NCBI RefSeq assembly: GCF_039523335.1
Contig: NZ_BAAAFC010000002.1
Coordinates: forward strand, 1-64,000
DNA: 64,000 nt
From: Marinobacter szutsaonensis
GTDB lineage: Bacteria; Pseudomonadota; Gammaproteobacteria; Pseudomonadales; Oleiphilaceae
Direction: 5' to 3'
A program made the position numbers and the translations under genes. Below the pieces are notes generated by a model. It was given only the letters and a program-made list of their open reading frames with translations, did no database searches and was not told where the DNA came from. Shown here piece after piece: positions 43,606 to 51,261 of the stretch (positions are counted from its first letter, which is position 1; each line of letters opens with the position of its first letter).

Positions 43606-44502
43606 TCAATGGGTTCGTGCCACCACGTAATCCGCCATCGCCCGCAGAGGGTCGGCTTCGGGGCCGAATCGTTCGAGACTCGCCTTGGCGGTCTGCAGCA
43701 GTTCGGCCAGGTGCTGCCGGGCACCGTCCAGCCCCAGCAGGGCCGGGTAGGTGGGCTTGGAGCGGGCGATATCGGATCCCTGGGGTTTGCCGATCACGTC
43801 GGTGCTGCCCTCGATATCCAAAAGGTCATCCTGCACCTGGAAGGCCAGCCCCAGCACCCGGGCGTAGGTAGTCAGTGCGTCCAGCTCGCTGGAATCCACC
43901 TGCTCTGCGCTCAGGGCACCCATGCGGACACTGGCCTCGATCAGGGCGCCGGTCTTGTGCCGGTGCATGGTTTCCAGCTGGGTCAGGGTCAGGGTCTTGC
44001 CCACCGATTCCAGATCTATGGCCTGGCCGCCTACCATGCCCTGGTGGCCGGCGGCCCTGGCCAGCTCCTGAACCATGGCGAGGCGCGACTCGGTGTCCAG
44101 TCCCGAACCGTTGGCCAGCAGCCCGAACGCCAGCGCCTGCAGCGCATCGCCCGCGAGAATGGCGGTAGCCTCGTCGAAGGCAATGTGGGTGGTGGGCCGG
44201 CCCCGGCGCAGCTCATCGTCATCCATCGCCGGCAGGTCATCGTGGATCAGCGAATAGGCATGGATCAGCTCCACGGCACAGGCGGGAGCCATGGCGCTGT
44301 TGCTGTCCTGACCCAAGGCCCGCGCTGCCGCAAGGCACAGGGCGGGGCGGATCCGCTTGCCGCCGCCCAGTACGCTGTAGCGCATGGCGTCCTGAAGGCG
44401 ATCGGAGGCCGCACTCTGATCAATACAGCGGTCCAGTTCGGCGTCCACAAGGGTGCGGCAGGACTCCAGAAAATCCACTGCCGCCTTGGTCTGTTCGGTC
44501 AT
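43606..44502 (-). CDS. ispA: (2E,6E)-farnesyl diphosphate synthase
   Basis: 298-aa trans-prenyltransferase. It makes C15 farnesyl diphosphate from IPP and DMAPP. First aspartate-rich motif in HAYSLIHDDLPAMDDD, second in FQVQDDLLDIEG, plus GGKRIRPAL and GKPQGSDIARSKPTYP. Upstream xseB overlaps by one base (TGATG), and dxs lies downstream on the same strand, the standard xseB-ispA-dxs operon. Confidence 0.97.
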   Translation of the reverse strand: MTEQTKAAVDFLESCRTLVDAELDRCIDQSAASDRLQDAMRYSVLGGGKRIRPALCLAAARALGQDSNSAMAPACAVELIHAYSLIHDDLPAMDDDELRRGRPTTHIAFDEATAILAGDALQALAFGLLANGSGLDTESRLAMVQELARAAGHQGMVGGQAIDLESVGKTLTLTQLETMHRHKTGALIEASVRMGALSAEQVDSSELDALTTYARVLGLAFQVQDDLLDIEGSTDVIGKPQGSDIARSKPTYPALLGLDGARQHLAELLQTAKASLERFGPEADPLRAMADYVVARTH

Positions 44503-44756
44503 CAGTCGGCGTCATCCGGCGAGAAAGGGCGGGTTTCGAGGGTGCCATCGCTGTTCTGCACCAGTTGCTCGACCCGCTGCTCGGCACTCTTCAATGCCTG
44601 CTGGCATTCCCGGGTCAGCTTCACGCCCCGCTCGAACGCGGTCAGGGACTGTTCCAGCGACAGTTCGCCCTGTTCCAGGTCGCGAACCAGCTTTTCCAGC
44701 TCATCCAGTGACTTTTCAAAGTCGGCTATGGATGTGGTGTCTTTTTCACCGGCCAT
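44502..44756 (-). CDS. xseB: exodeoxyribonuclease VII small subunit
   Basis: 84-aa helical subunit of Exo[23 protein letters not shown] followed by [19 protein letters not shown] is the family pattern. First gene of the xseB-ispA-dxs operon. The large subunit xseA is not in this window. Confidence 0.96.
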   Translation of the reverse strand: MAGEKDTTSIADFEKSLDELEKLVRDLEQGELSLEQSLTAFERGVKLTRECQQALKSAEQRVEQLVQNSDGTLETRPFSPDDAD

Positions 44757-44809
44757 CGGGCCCTCCGGTCGGGTGACAGAATTTCGCGGATTATATCAGA
44801 GCCGGCGGG

Positions 44810-45583
44810 CTATCGCTGCCAGTCGAAGTGACGGCAACCGCCTTTTGAGGCCAAAGGCCCCCAGCTCTGTTCGGTGACCCGCACCTGGCCATTGCTGGCG
44901 ACCGTCACAATCGTCGTCGCCCGGGTGCCATAGTCCTCACCGACAATGAACGGGGACGACAGGAAGCGCTCCGTTGCCAGACCCACGCCGGTGTCCGGCA
45001 GCAGGTGGTCAGGTGCCGGTGTCGAATCCTGGAGCAGAGTGATCAGCCGCTGATGCAGGCCATCGGCGTCGGCACCGGCCATCGAGACCGTCTCGCCCAC
45101 GGACTCCCGCAGCCGGAGCAGTTTCGGCCATGGGGTTTGCAGCAAGTGATTACTGAGGCCATACACACCCCGGGGCACACCCCGGCCCGGATGGGCGTCC
45201 CGGTTGCTGTAATACCAACCGCCATCGGTCCCGAGCCGGATCAGGTTAAAGCCGGAATAACGATCCGGGTCGTCGCTGAGATCACCGAACAGCTCAGCTC
45301 CTGGCTCCTCCAGGGCCCGCAACGGCAACTCTCCACGAGTGGTACGGCCGGCCTCGGGTGAGCCCTCCCGGACATTGGTCACGGCGCTGATGCGGCCATC
45401 CTCTGTCACCGCCAGCCAGGTACCGCCGGACTGGAGATCACGGCCGGCCAGTACTCTCTGGCCCGAGTCTGCGGCCCACCAGTCCATGGGTGCGGTGGGA
45501 CGACGGAAAAACTCGTCCCGATTGGCGGCGACCACCAGCGGAAAATGGCGATTCTGGCCAAGGGCAAAGGCAATGAGGCACAT
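44810..45583 (-). CDS. NRDE family protein (TANGO2-like)
   Basis: 257 aa. It starts MCLIAFA with the conserved Cys2, then ANRDEFFRRPTAP, the naming NRDE motif (about residues 21-24), GGTWLAV and SAVTNVRE. A C-terminal VGEDYGTRATTIVTV segment is typical. The fold suggests an N-terminal nucleophile hydrolase; the substrate is unknown, and heme trafficking has been proposed for some members. Divergent from the TauE-type gene, with ~100 bases between. Confidence 0.88.
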   Translation of the reverse strand: MCLIAFALGQNRHFPLVVAANRDEFFRRPTAPMDWWAADSGQRVLAGRDLQSGGTWLAVTEDGRISAVTNVREGSPEAGRTTRGELPLRALEEPGAELFGDLSDDPDRYSGFNLIRLGTDGGWYYSNRDAHPGRGVPRGVYGLSNHLLQTPWPKLLRLRESVGETVSMAGADADGLHQRLITLLQDSTPAPDHLLPDTGVGLATERFLSSPFIVGEDYGTRATTIVTVASNGQVRVTEQSWGPLASKGGCRHFDWQR

Positions 45584-45681
45584 GGTGGTTAATCAGTCTC
45601 CGGAAGGTGAATGGCGAGCCGTGAACTTGTCCCGTGCGGTGTGTATCATACCAGCCTTGTTTCTCATGGGCGTGAGCAGCT

Positions 45682-46479
45682 ATGACCCTGGTAACCGTAT
45701 TTGCATCGTATCTCGCACTGGGCGCACTGGCAGGGACCATGGCGGGCCTGTTCGGCATCGGTGGTGGCCTTGTCATCGTGCCGGTGCTCATCTTCAGCTT
45801 CGAGATTCAGGGCATCAGCCCGGAAATCAGTGCTCACCTGGCGGTAGGGACCTCCCTGGCCACCATCGTGTTCACCTCACTGTCCTCCATTCGTTCCCAT
45901 CACAAGCACCAGGCCGTACGCTGGGACATTTTCCGGCCCATGACCGTGGGGATAGTTGGCGGGGCTGTGCTGGGCGCCTGGACCGCGGCCTTCATGAGTG
46001 GTGACCTGCTCCAGCTGGTGATCGGCGTGTTCGTGATGCTGGTGGCCCTGAAGATGTTGCTGGAGGTCAATCCCAAGCCCGGTCGTGATATTCCCGGCCC
46101 CGTTGGCCTGGGCGTAGTGGGTGGTGGTGTCGGCTGGGCATCCGCCATTTTCGGTATCGGCGGCGGTACCCTCACCGTGCCTTACCTGAGCTGGTGTAAT
46201 GTCCGCATGCAGAACACCGTGGCTACCTCTGCCGCGTGCGGGTTGCCCATTGCCGTCGCTGGCGCCCTGAGCAACATCTGGACCGGCTGGCAACACCCCG
46301 AACTGCCGGAATATAGCCTCGGCTTCATCTATATTCCGGCACTCCTCGGGATCATCCTGACCAGCGTGTTTTTCGCCCGGTTCGGTGCCAACCTGGCCCA
46401 CAAGCTGAATGCCAAGGTCCTGAAACGTATCTTTGCGATGGTGCTCCTGGTGGTGGGGCTCCGTTTTCTCCTGAGCTAA
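45682..46479 (+). CDS. TauE/SafE family sulfite/anion exporter
   Basis: 265-aa membrane protein with two internal repeats. The first has GTMAGLFGIGGGLVIVPVL and HLAVGTSLATIVFTSLSS, the second GWASAIFGIGGGTLTVPYL and NTVATSAACGLPIAV. About eight helices. The family exports sulfite or organosulfur anions; this member's substrate cannot be told. It sits 10 bases before lgt with AAGAGG between, so it may be cotranscribed with lgt-thyA. Confidence 0.92.
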   Translation: MTLVTVFASYLALGALAGTMAGLFGIGGGLVIVPVLIFSFEIQGISPEISAHLAVGTSLATIVFTSLSSIRSHHKHQAVRWDIFRPMTVGIVGGAVLGAWTAAFMSGDLLQLVIGVFVMLVALKMLLEVNPKPGRDIPGPVGLGVVGGGVGWASAIFGIGGGTLTVPYLSWCNVRMQNTVATSAACGLPIAVAGALSNIWTGWQHPELPEYSLGFIYIPALLGIILTSVFFARFGANLAHKLNAKVLKRIFAMVLLVVGLRFLLS

Positions 46480-46489
46480 GAGGTAACCG

Positions 46490-47278
46490 ATGCTGCAGCA
46501 TCCCCAGTTTGACCCGGTGGCCATTTCCCTGGGCCCCGTCAAGATTCACTGGTACGGCCTGACCTACCTGGTCGGCTTTGTCGCCGGATGGTGGCTCGGC
46601 CGTCTGCGGGCCCGCAAGCCCTGGTCGCCGGTCACCGAAGAGCAGATGGGCGATCTCCTGTTCTACTTGGCCCTCGGCGTCATCCTTGGCGGCCGTTTCG
46701 GTTACGTGCTGTTCTACAACTTCGACACCTTCCTGGCCGACCCGCTGTGGCTCCTGCGAGTCTGGGAAGGCGGCATGTCCTTCCACGGCGGCCTGCTGGG
46801 CGTGATGTTTGCCATGTGGTGGTACGGTCGCAAGCTCGGCTCCGGGTTCTGGCGCCTGGCCGACTTTGTGGCACCGCTGGTGCCGGTGGGCCTGGGTGCC
46901 GGACGGATCGGTAACTTCATCAACGGCGAGCTCTGGGGCAAACCCACCGACGTGCCCTGGGGCATGGTCTTCCCCCACGCCCCGGACAGCCTGGCCCGAC
47001 ACCCGTCCCAGCTGTACCAGTTCGCCCTCGAAGGCGTGGCCCTGTTTGCCATCCTGTGGTGGTTCTCCGCCAAACCCCGCCCGCGAATGGCCGTCTCCGG
47101 TCTGTTCCTGGTGTGCTACGGCCTGTTCCGCTTCCTGGTGGAGTTCGTACGCCAGCCGGATCCGCAACTGGGATACCTGGCCTTTGACTGGCTCACCATG
47201 GGGCAGGTGCTGTCCACCCCCATGATCCTCGCCGGCGCCGCCCTGATGTTCATCGCTTACCGGAGAAATGCCGAATGA
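46490..47278 (+). CDS. lgt: prolipoprotein diacylglyceryl transferase
   Basis: 262-aa inner-membrane enzyme that adds diacylglycerol to lipobox cysteines, such as that of LppC in this window. Seven helices. [40 protein letters not shown], the Lgt signature [15 protein letters not shown], and RHPSQLYQ. Its end overlaps thyA by four bases (ATGA). Confidence 0.97.
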   Translation: MLQHPQFDPVAISLGPVKIHWYGLTYLVGFVAGWWLGRLRARKPWSPVTEEQMGDLLFYLALGVILGGRFGYVLFYNFDTFLADPLWLLRVWEGGMSFHGGLLGVMFAMWWYGRKLGSGFWRLADFVAPLVPVGLGAGRIGNFINGELWGKPTDVPWGMVFPHAPDSLARHPSQLYQFALEGVALFAILWWFSAKPRPRMAVSGLFLVCYGLFRFLVEFVRQPDPQLGYLAFDWLTMGQVLSTPMILAGAALMFIAYRRNAE

Positions 47279-48114
47279 AAGCCTACCTCGACCTGATGCA
47301 AGACGTCGTCGACAACGGATTCGACAAGGGTGACCGAACCGGCGTCGGCACCCGCTCGGTATTCGGACGCCAGCTGCGGTTCAACCTGCAGGAAGGCTTC
47401 CCGCTGGTGACTACCAAGAAAGTCCACCTGCGCAGCATCATCTACGAATTGCTCTGGTTCCTGCGCGGTTCCACTGACAACAACTGGCTGAAAGAACGCA
47501 AAGTCTCCATCTGGAACGAATGGGCCCTGGAAAACGGCGACCTCGGCCCTATCTACGGCAAACAGTGGCGCAGCTGGCAATGCCCGGATGGCCGGGTGGT
47601 GGACCAGATCAGCGAAGTCATCGACCAGATCCGCAACAAGCCCAACTCCCGACGCCTGATCGTCTCCGCCTGGAACCCGGCGGAGCTTCCGGACGAGTCC
47701 ATCAGCCCCCAGGACAACGTCCGCGAGGGTCGCATGGCGCTGGCTCCGTGCCACTGCCTGTTCCAGTTCTACGTGGCCGACGGCAAGCTTTCCTGCCAGC
47801 TGTACCAGCGCAGCGCCGATCTGTTCCTGGGCGTGCCATTCAACATCGCCTCCTACGCCTTGTTGACTCACATGATCGCCCAGCAGTGCGACCTGGATGT
47901 GGGCGAGTTCGTGCATACGTTCGGCGACTGTCACCTGTATCAGAACCACCTGACCGACGACATCGTCTTCGAGCAGTTGAAGCGGGAGCCTCGTTCTTTG
48001 CCCAGGCTGGTGATCAAGCGCAAGCCTGAGAGTATCTTTGAGTACGAGCTTGAGGACTTCGAGTTTGAGGGGTATGAGCCTTATCCTGTGATCAAGGCGC
48101 CCATTGCTATTTGA
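47275..48114 (+). CDS. thyA: thymidylate synthase
   Basis: 279 aa. Methylates dUMP using methylenetetrahydrofolate. [20 protein letters not shown], the [13 protein letters not shown] segment, active-site [12 protein letters not shown] (catalytic Cys159), [20 protein letters not shown] and HLYQNH. Slightly longer than E. coli (264 aa) through a mid-protein insertion. It produces dihydrofolate, recycled by folA 360 bases downstream. Confidence 0.97.
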   Translation: MKAYLDLMQDVVDNGFDKGDRTGVGTRSVFGRQLRFNLQEGFPLVTTKKVHLRSIIYELLWFLRGSTDNNWLKERKVSIWNEWALENGDLGPIYGKQWRSWQCPDGRVVDQISEVIDQIRNKPNSRRLIVSAWNPAELPDESISPQDNVREGRMALAPCHCLFQFYVADGKLSCQLYQRSADLFLGVPFNIASYALLTHMIAQQCDLDVGEFVHTFGDCHLYQNHLTDDIVFEQLKREPRSLPRLVIKRKPESIFEYELEDFEFEGYEPYPVIKAPIAI

Positions 48115-48139
48115 CCTTGAGCCTGTGATCGCGGTCCGG

Positions 48140-48275
48140 TTGGCTTGGGGGAGGCAGTGCAGCGGGTGGGGCTTTCCGAAAAACGCTGTGAATACGTCCG
48201 TGTACGCTTGGCTCCGCCATCCATGGCTCCGCACATTTACGGAAAGCCCCACCCGCTGCACCGCGTTCAAGCCAA
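48140..48275. repeat. 136-bp palindromic intergenic element (REPIN/MITE-like)
   Basis: The outer arms TTGGCTTG (48140-48147) and CAAGCCAA (48268-48275) pair perfectly. Further in, a 22-bp perfect arm at 48157-48178 pairs with 48240-48261. The ~60-base centre has its own small palindromes (GCCATCCATGGC and CGTCCGTGTACG) and a GGCTCCGC direct repeat, so it could fold into a branched cruciform. No transposase and no clear target-site duplication. Only one copy is present in the window, so its being a genome repeat is inferred from its form. Confidence 0.75.
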
Positions 48276-48471
48276 AGAGATCGAAGATCAGTATTGGGAA
48301 TCCCTTTCATCACAAAGCATACTGCCCTGAATTTATCGACGGACCGGGATTTAATTAAGGATAAGCTGACTGAGTTCTCGGATCGCAAGAGGGCGGGGAT
48401 GCCGCTCTTGCAGCCCCCAAGGCATAGAGCCCCGCATCCAGAACCAAGACTCCAATGCAAGAGGTCAACAA
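48276..48471 (+). other. rest of the thyA-folA gap
   Basis: About 200 bases with no reading frame I would support. It includes an AT-rich TTTAATTAAGG patch (48350-48360) and an imperfect GC-rich hairpin (AAGAGGGCGG...CCGCTCTT, about 48388-48410). A folA promoter is expected here, but no convincing hexamer pair was found. The base composition differs from the flanking genes. Confidence 0.3.
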
Positions 48472-48984
48472 ATGAGAAAGGCCCTGATAGTAGCCATGTC
48501 CCGAAACCGGGTCATCGGCCGGAACAACAAGCTGCCATGGTACCTCCCGGGGGATCTGCGTTACTTCAAGCAGGCGACCATGGGTAAACCCATCATCATG
48601 GGGCGGAAAACGTGGGATTCCATTGGCCGGCCGCTGCCGGGCAGGATGAACGTGGTTATTTCCCGGAACGGGAGTTGGGAGGCGCCGGCCGGAACGGTCG
48701 CCGCGAGGTCACTCAATGACGCCCTGGTGAAAGCCGCTGCACAGGCTGAACTGGAAGGCGGAGATGAGGTGATGATTATCGGTGGCGGCCAGATCTACGC
48801 CGAGGCATTGCCGCTGGTGGATCGCATGTACATCACCCAGGTGCACGCGGAAGTGGACGGGGATGCATTCTTTCCGGAAGTGAACTGGGACGAGTGGGAA
48901 GAAATCGGACGGGAGGATTTCTCCGCGTCCGATAACAACCCCTACGACTACAGCTTCGTGGTCTACCAGCGCCGCACCGATTAA
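48472..48984 (+). CDS. folA: dihydrofolate reductase
   Basis: 170 aa. Reduces dihydrofolate with NADPH. Signature VIGRNNKLPWYLPGDLRYFK, then MGKPIIMGRKTWDSIGRPLPGR, EVMIIGGGQIYAEALP and a C-terminal YDYSFVVYQR. Functionally paired with upstream thyA. Its stop codon overlaps that of the convergent helicase gene (shared TTAA). Confidence 0.97.
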   Translation: MRKALIVAMSRNRVIGRNNKLPWYLPGDLRYFKQATMGKPIIMGRKTWDSIGRPLPGRMNVVISRNGSWEAPAGTVAARSLNDALVKAAAQAELEGGDEVMIIGGGQIYAEALPLVDRMYITQVHAEVDGDAFFPEVNWDEWEEIGREDFSASDNNPYDYSFVVYQRRTD

Positions 48985-50492
48985 CGGGCGGGGCGCTTGC
49001 TCGGCGGTTTGCCGCCCTTGCCGGCGGGCTTGCCCTTCGGGCCGCCTTTGCGGTGGCCGGGCTTGCCGTCCTTCTTGAAGCCCTTGCCAGGGCCCTTGCG
49101 GAAATTCTTCTTGCCGGGAGGCGGTCCCTTGCGGTCACGGCGGGGCGCAGCGGAAATCTCCGGCAGGGCTTCCGGCGCTTCCAGCGGCAGGGCGCCAGGC
49201 TGGGCCATTTCCATCCAGCATGCCATGGCACCGGCGACCATCGCCATATCCAGGTCATTGCGCTCGGCAATCTCATCCAGCAGCGCCATCGCCTTGGGCA
49301 GTTTGCCGTCCTCGGCGAACGCCAGCAGCTGGGTCTCGAACTGCTCCACCCGCATCTTCTGCAGATCTGTAGGCGAAGGCAGCTGATACGACTCCATCGG
49401 CGAATTGGTGGCCCGCTCCAGGGTGCGCAGCCAGCTGCGCTCTCGCGGAGTCACCAACAGGATGGCCTTGCCGGTGCGGCCGGCGCGACCGGTACGTCCG
49501 ACGCGGTGGATATACGCCTCGGTATCGTAAGGTACGTCATAGTTGATGACGTGGGTGATCCGGGGCACATCGAGGCCGCGGGCAGCGACATCGGTGGCAA
49601 TGATGATGTCCTTCTTGCCGCGCTTGAGGTCTTCAACCGTCTGCTCGCGCTGACGCTGGTTCAGGTCACCGCTCAGGGGGGCCACCGCGTGGCCGCGGGC
49701 TGAGAGCTTCTCGGCCAGCATCGTGGTCTCGGCCTTGGTGCGTACGAAGATGATCGAGGCGTCAAAAGGCTCCACTTCCAGGATGCGGGTCAGGGCGTCG
49801 AGCTTGCGCTCGGCGTAGACCGGCAGCACGAACTGGGAGATACGCTCGACGGTGCGGGTCTCGCTCTCGATCCGCACTTCGGTGGCGTCTTTCAGGTAAG
49901 TCTGGGCCACCTTCTTGATCTGCGGCGGCATGGTGGCGGAGAACAGGGCGCGCTGGCAGGTGTCCGGCGTCTTCGCCAGGATCGCCTCAACGTCGTCAAT
50001 GAAGCCCATGCGCAGCATCTCGTCGGCCTCATCCAGTACCAGGGCCTTCAGGCTGTCTAGTTTCAGGGTGCCCTTGCGCAGATGATCCAGCATGCGGCCA
50101 GGGGTGCCGACAATAACCTGGGCGCCGCGACGCAGGCCGCGGATCTGGGGGCCGAAATCCTGACCGCCATAGATCGGCAGTACGTGGAAGTTGCGGAACT
50201 TGCTGGCATAGGTGGTGAACGCCTCGGCGACCTGGATGGCCAGTTCCCGGGTCGGGGCCAGCACCAGGATCTGCGGCTCGGCGGTGCTGGCGTCGATGCG
50301 GCTCAGCAGCGGCAGCGCGAACGCAGCGGTCTTGCCGGTACCGGTCTGGGCGACACCCAGCAGGTGGTGGCCGGCCAGCAGTGCCGGGATGGATTTTGCC
50401 TGGATCGGCGAGGGCGTTTCATAGCCAACGGCGTTGACAGCTTCAAGTACGGCTGCATCCAGCCCCAGTTCGGCAAAGGACATTTCTGACAT
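48981..50492 (-). CDS. deaD: DEAD-box ATP-dependent RNA helicase (DeaD/CsdA type, short)
   Basis: 503 aa. Q motif FAELGLDAAVLEAVNAVGY, Walker A AQTGTGKTAAF, PTRELAIQV, GTPGRMLDHL, VLDEADEML, SAT, then RecA2 with FVRTKAETTMLAE, ATDVAARGLDVPRI and YIHRVGRTGRAGRTG. The rest resembles DeaD up to ~430, but a DbpA RNA-binding domain is missing; instead there is a Lys/Gly/Pro-rich tail of about 60 residues. Such tails bind RNA non-specifically. Start ATG 50492 (MSEMSFAELG); an in-frame ATG ten codons earlier is less likely. Confidence 0.9.
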   Translation of the reverse strand: MSEMSFAELGLDAAVLEAVNAVGYETPSPIQAKSIPALLAGHHLLGVAQTGTGKTAAFALPLLSRIDASTAEPQILVLAPTRELAIQVAEAFTTYASKFRNFHVLPIYGGQDFGPQIRGLRRGAQVIVGTPGRMLDHLRKGTLKLDSLKALVLDEADEMLRMGFIDDVEAILAKTPDTCQRALFSATMPPQIKKVAQTYLKDATEVRIESETRTVERISQFVLPVYAERKLDALTRILEVEPFDASIIFVRTKAETTMLAEKLSARGHAVAPLSGDLNQRQREQTVEDLKRGKKDIIIATDVAARGLDVPRITHVINYDVPYDTEAYIHRVGRTGRAGRTGKAILLVTPRERSWLRTLERATNSPMESYQLPSPTDLQKMRVEQFETQLLAFAEDGKLPKAMALLDEIAERNDLDMAMVAGAMACWMEMAQPGALPLEAPEALPEISAAPRRDRKGPPPGKKNFRKGPGKGFKKDGKPGHRKGGPKGKPAGKGGKPPSKRPAR

Positions 50493-50632
50493 TGATTTAC
50501 TCGGAATTCGGAGGGAGGGCATTGCCGGGCAATGCGTGATTTGCCGGCATTATAGTCGGTTTGCACGCTGTTTGATACGCGCAATACCCTCTTACTCGTA
50601 TGCATTTCCCCTGACCCGACAACCCGGCGCCA

Positions 50633-51103
50633 TCATGACACAGGCAGGGTCAGGGTGTTCTTGATCTCCCTAAGGGCAAAGTTGGAGTTCACCTGGGCAA
50701 TGCCTTTCAGGGTGAAGATCTTCTCATTCAGGAACCGGTCATAGCTCGCCATGTCCGGCACCACGACCCGCAACACGAAATCCGCGTTACCGGTGACGGC
50801 AAAACATTGCAGCACTTCGGGATAGCCGCTGACCTCGCACTCTATCTCGGCGGTGCTGTCGATGGTGTGGCGCTGCAGGGACAGATTGACCAGCACGCAC
50901 AGTCCCTGGCCCATGGCTTCCGGGTCCAGTTTTGCAGTATAGCCGGTAATTACGCCGGCCTCTTCCAGAGCCCGGACCCGGCGCCAGCAGGCCGCCGGCG
51001 AGAGCCCCACCTGCTCGGCCAGTAACTGGTTGCTGATGCGGCCATCCTGCTGGAGGGCATCGAGTATACGGCGGTCCAGTTTGTCCAGTTCCACCTGTTT
51101 CAT
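50633..51103 (-). CDS. Lrp/AsnC family transcriptional regulator
   Basis: 156 aa. N-terminal winged helix: LDKLDRRILDALQQDGRIS, LLAEQVGLSPAACWRRVRAL. C-terminal RAM ligand-binding domain with GNADFVLRVVVPDM. Family members bind amino acids and wrap DNA as octamers. It is divergent from the indolepyruvate oxidoreductase operon, and direct repeats lie in the 158-bp gap, so it probably controls that operon in response to an aromatic amino acid. Confidence 0.9.
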   Translation of the reverse strand: MKQVELDKLDRRILDALQQDGRISNQLLAEQVGLSPAACWRRVRALEEAGVITGYTAKLDPEAMGQGLCVLVNLSLQRHTIDSTAEIECEVSGYPEVLQCFAVTGNADFVLRVVVPDMASYDRFLNEKIFTLKGIAQVNSNFALREIKNTLTLPVS

Positions 51104-51117
51104 TTGGTAACACCTGA

Positions 51118-51165
51118 TATTTGTCAAAGGATATTTGGATATTTTGTCATTTATCAAAGAATATT
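51118..51165 (+). promoter_or_regulatory. candidate Lrp-type operator: two 18-bp direct repeats
   Basis: TATTTGTCAAAGGATATT (51118-51135) recurs as CATTTATCAAAGAATATT (51148-51165), exactly 30 bases apart (about three helical turns), in a strongly AT-rich stretch. The spacer also holds GATATTTTGTCA, a partial third copy. Same-face spacing suits an Lrp-family octamer. The operon's ribosome site is GGAGGGG at 51250-51256; a TATAAA at 51234 may be its -10. Confidence 0.5.
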
Positions 51166-51261
51166 GCATTAAAGCGCCAGTAGGCTAACCAAAAAGCAAG
51201 CACCTTTTGCGTCGATCCCTCTAGAATTTTGGTTATAAAATCAACAACCGGAGGGGCGACC

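Noticed and set aside
48145-48330. Short open frames across the palindrome
   Set aside because: They encode the inverted repeat, have no ribosome site and show no protein-like features.
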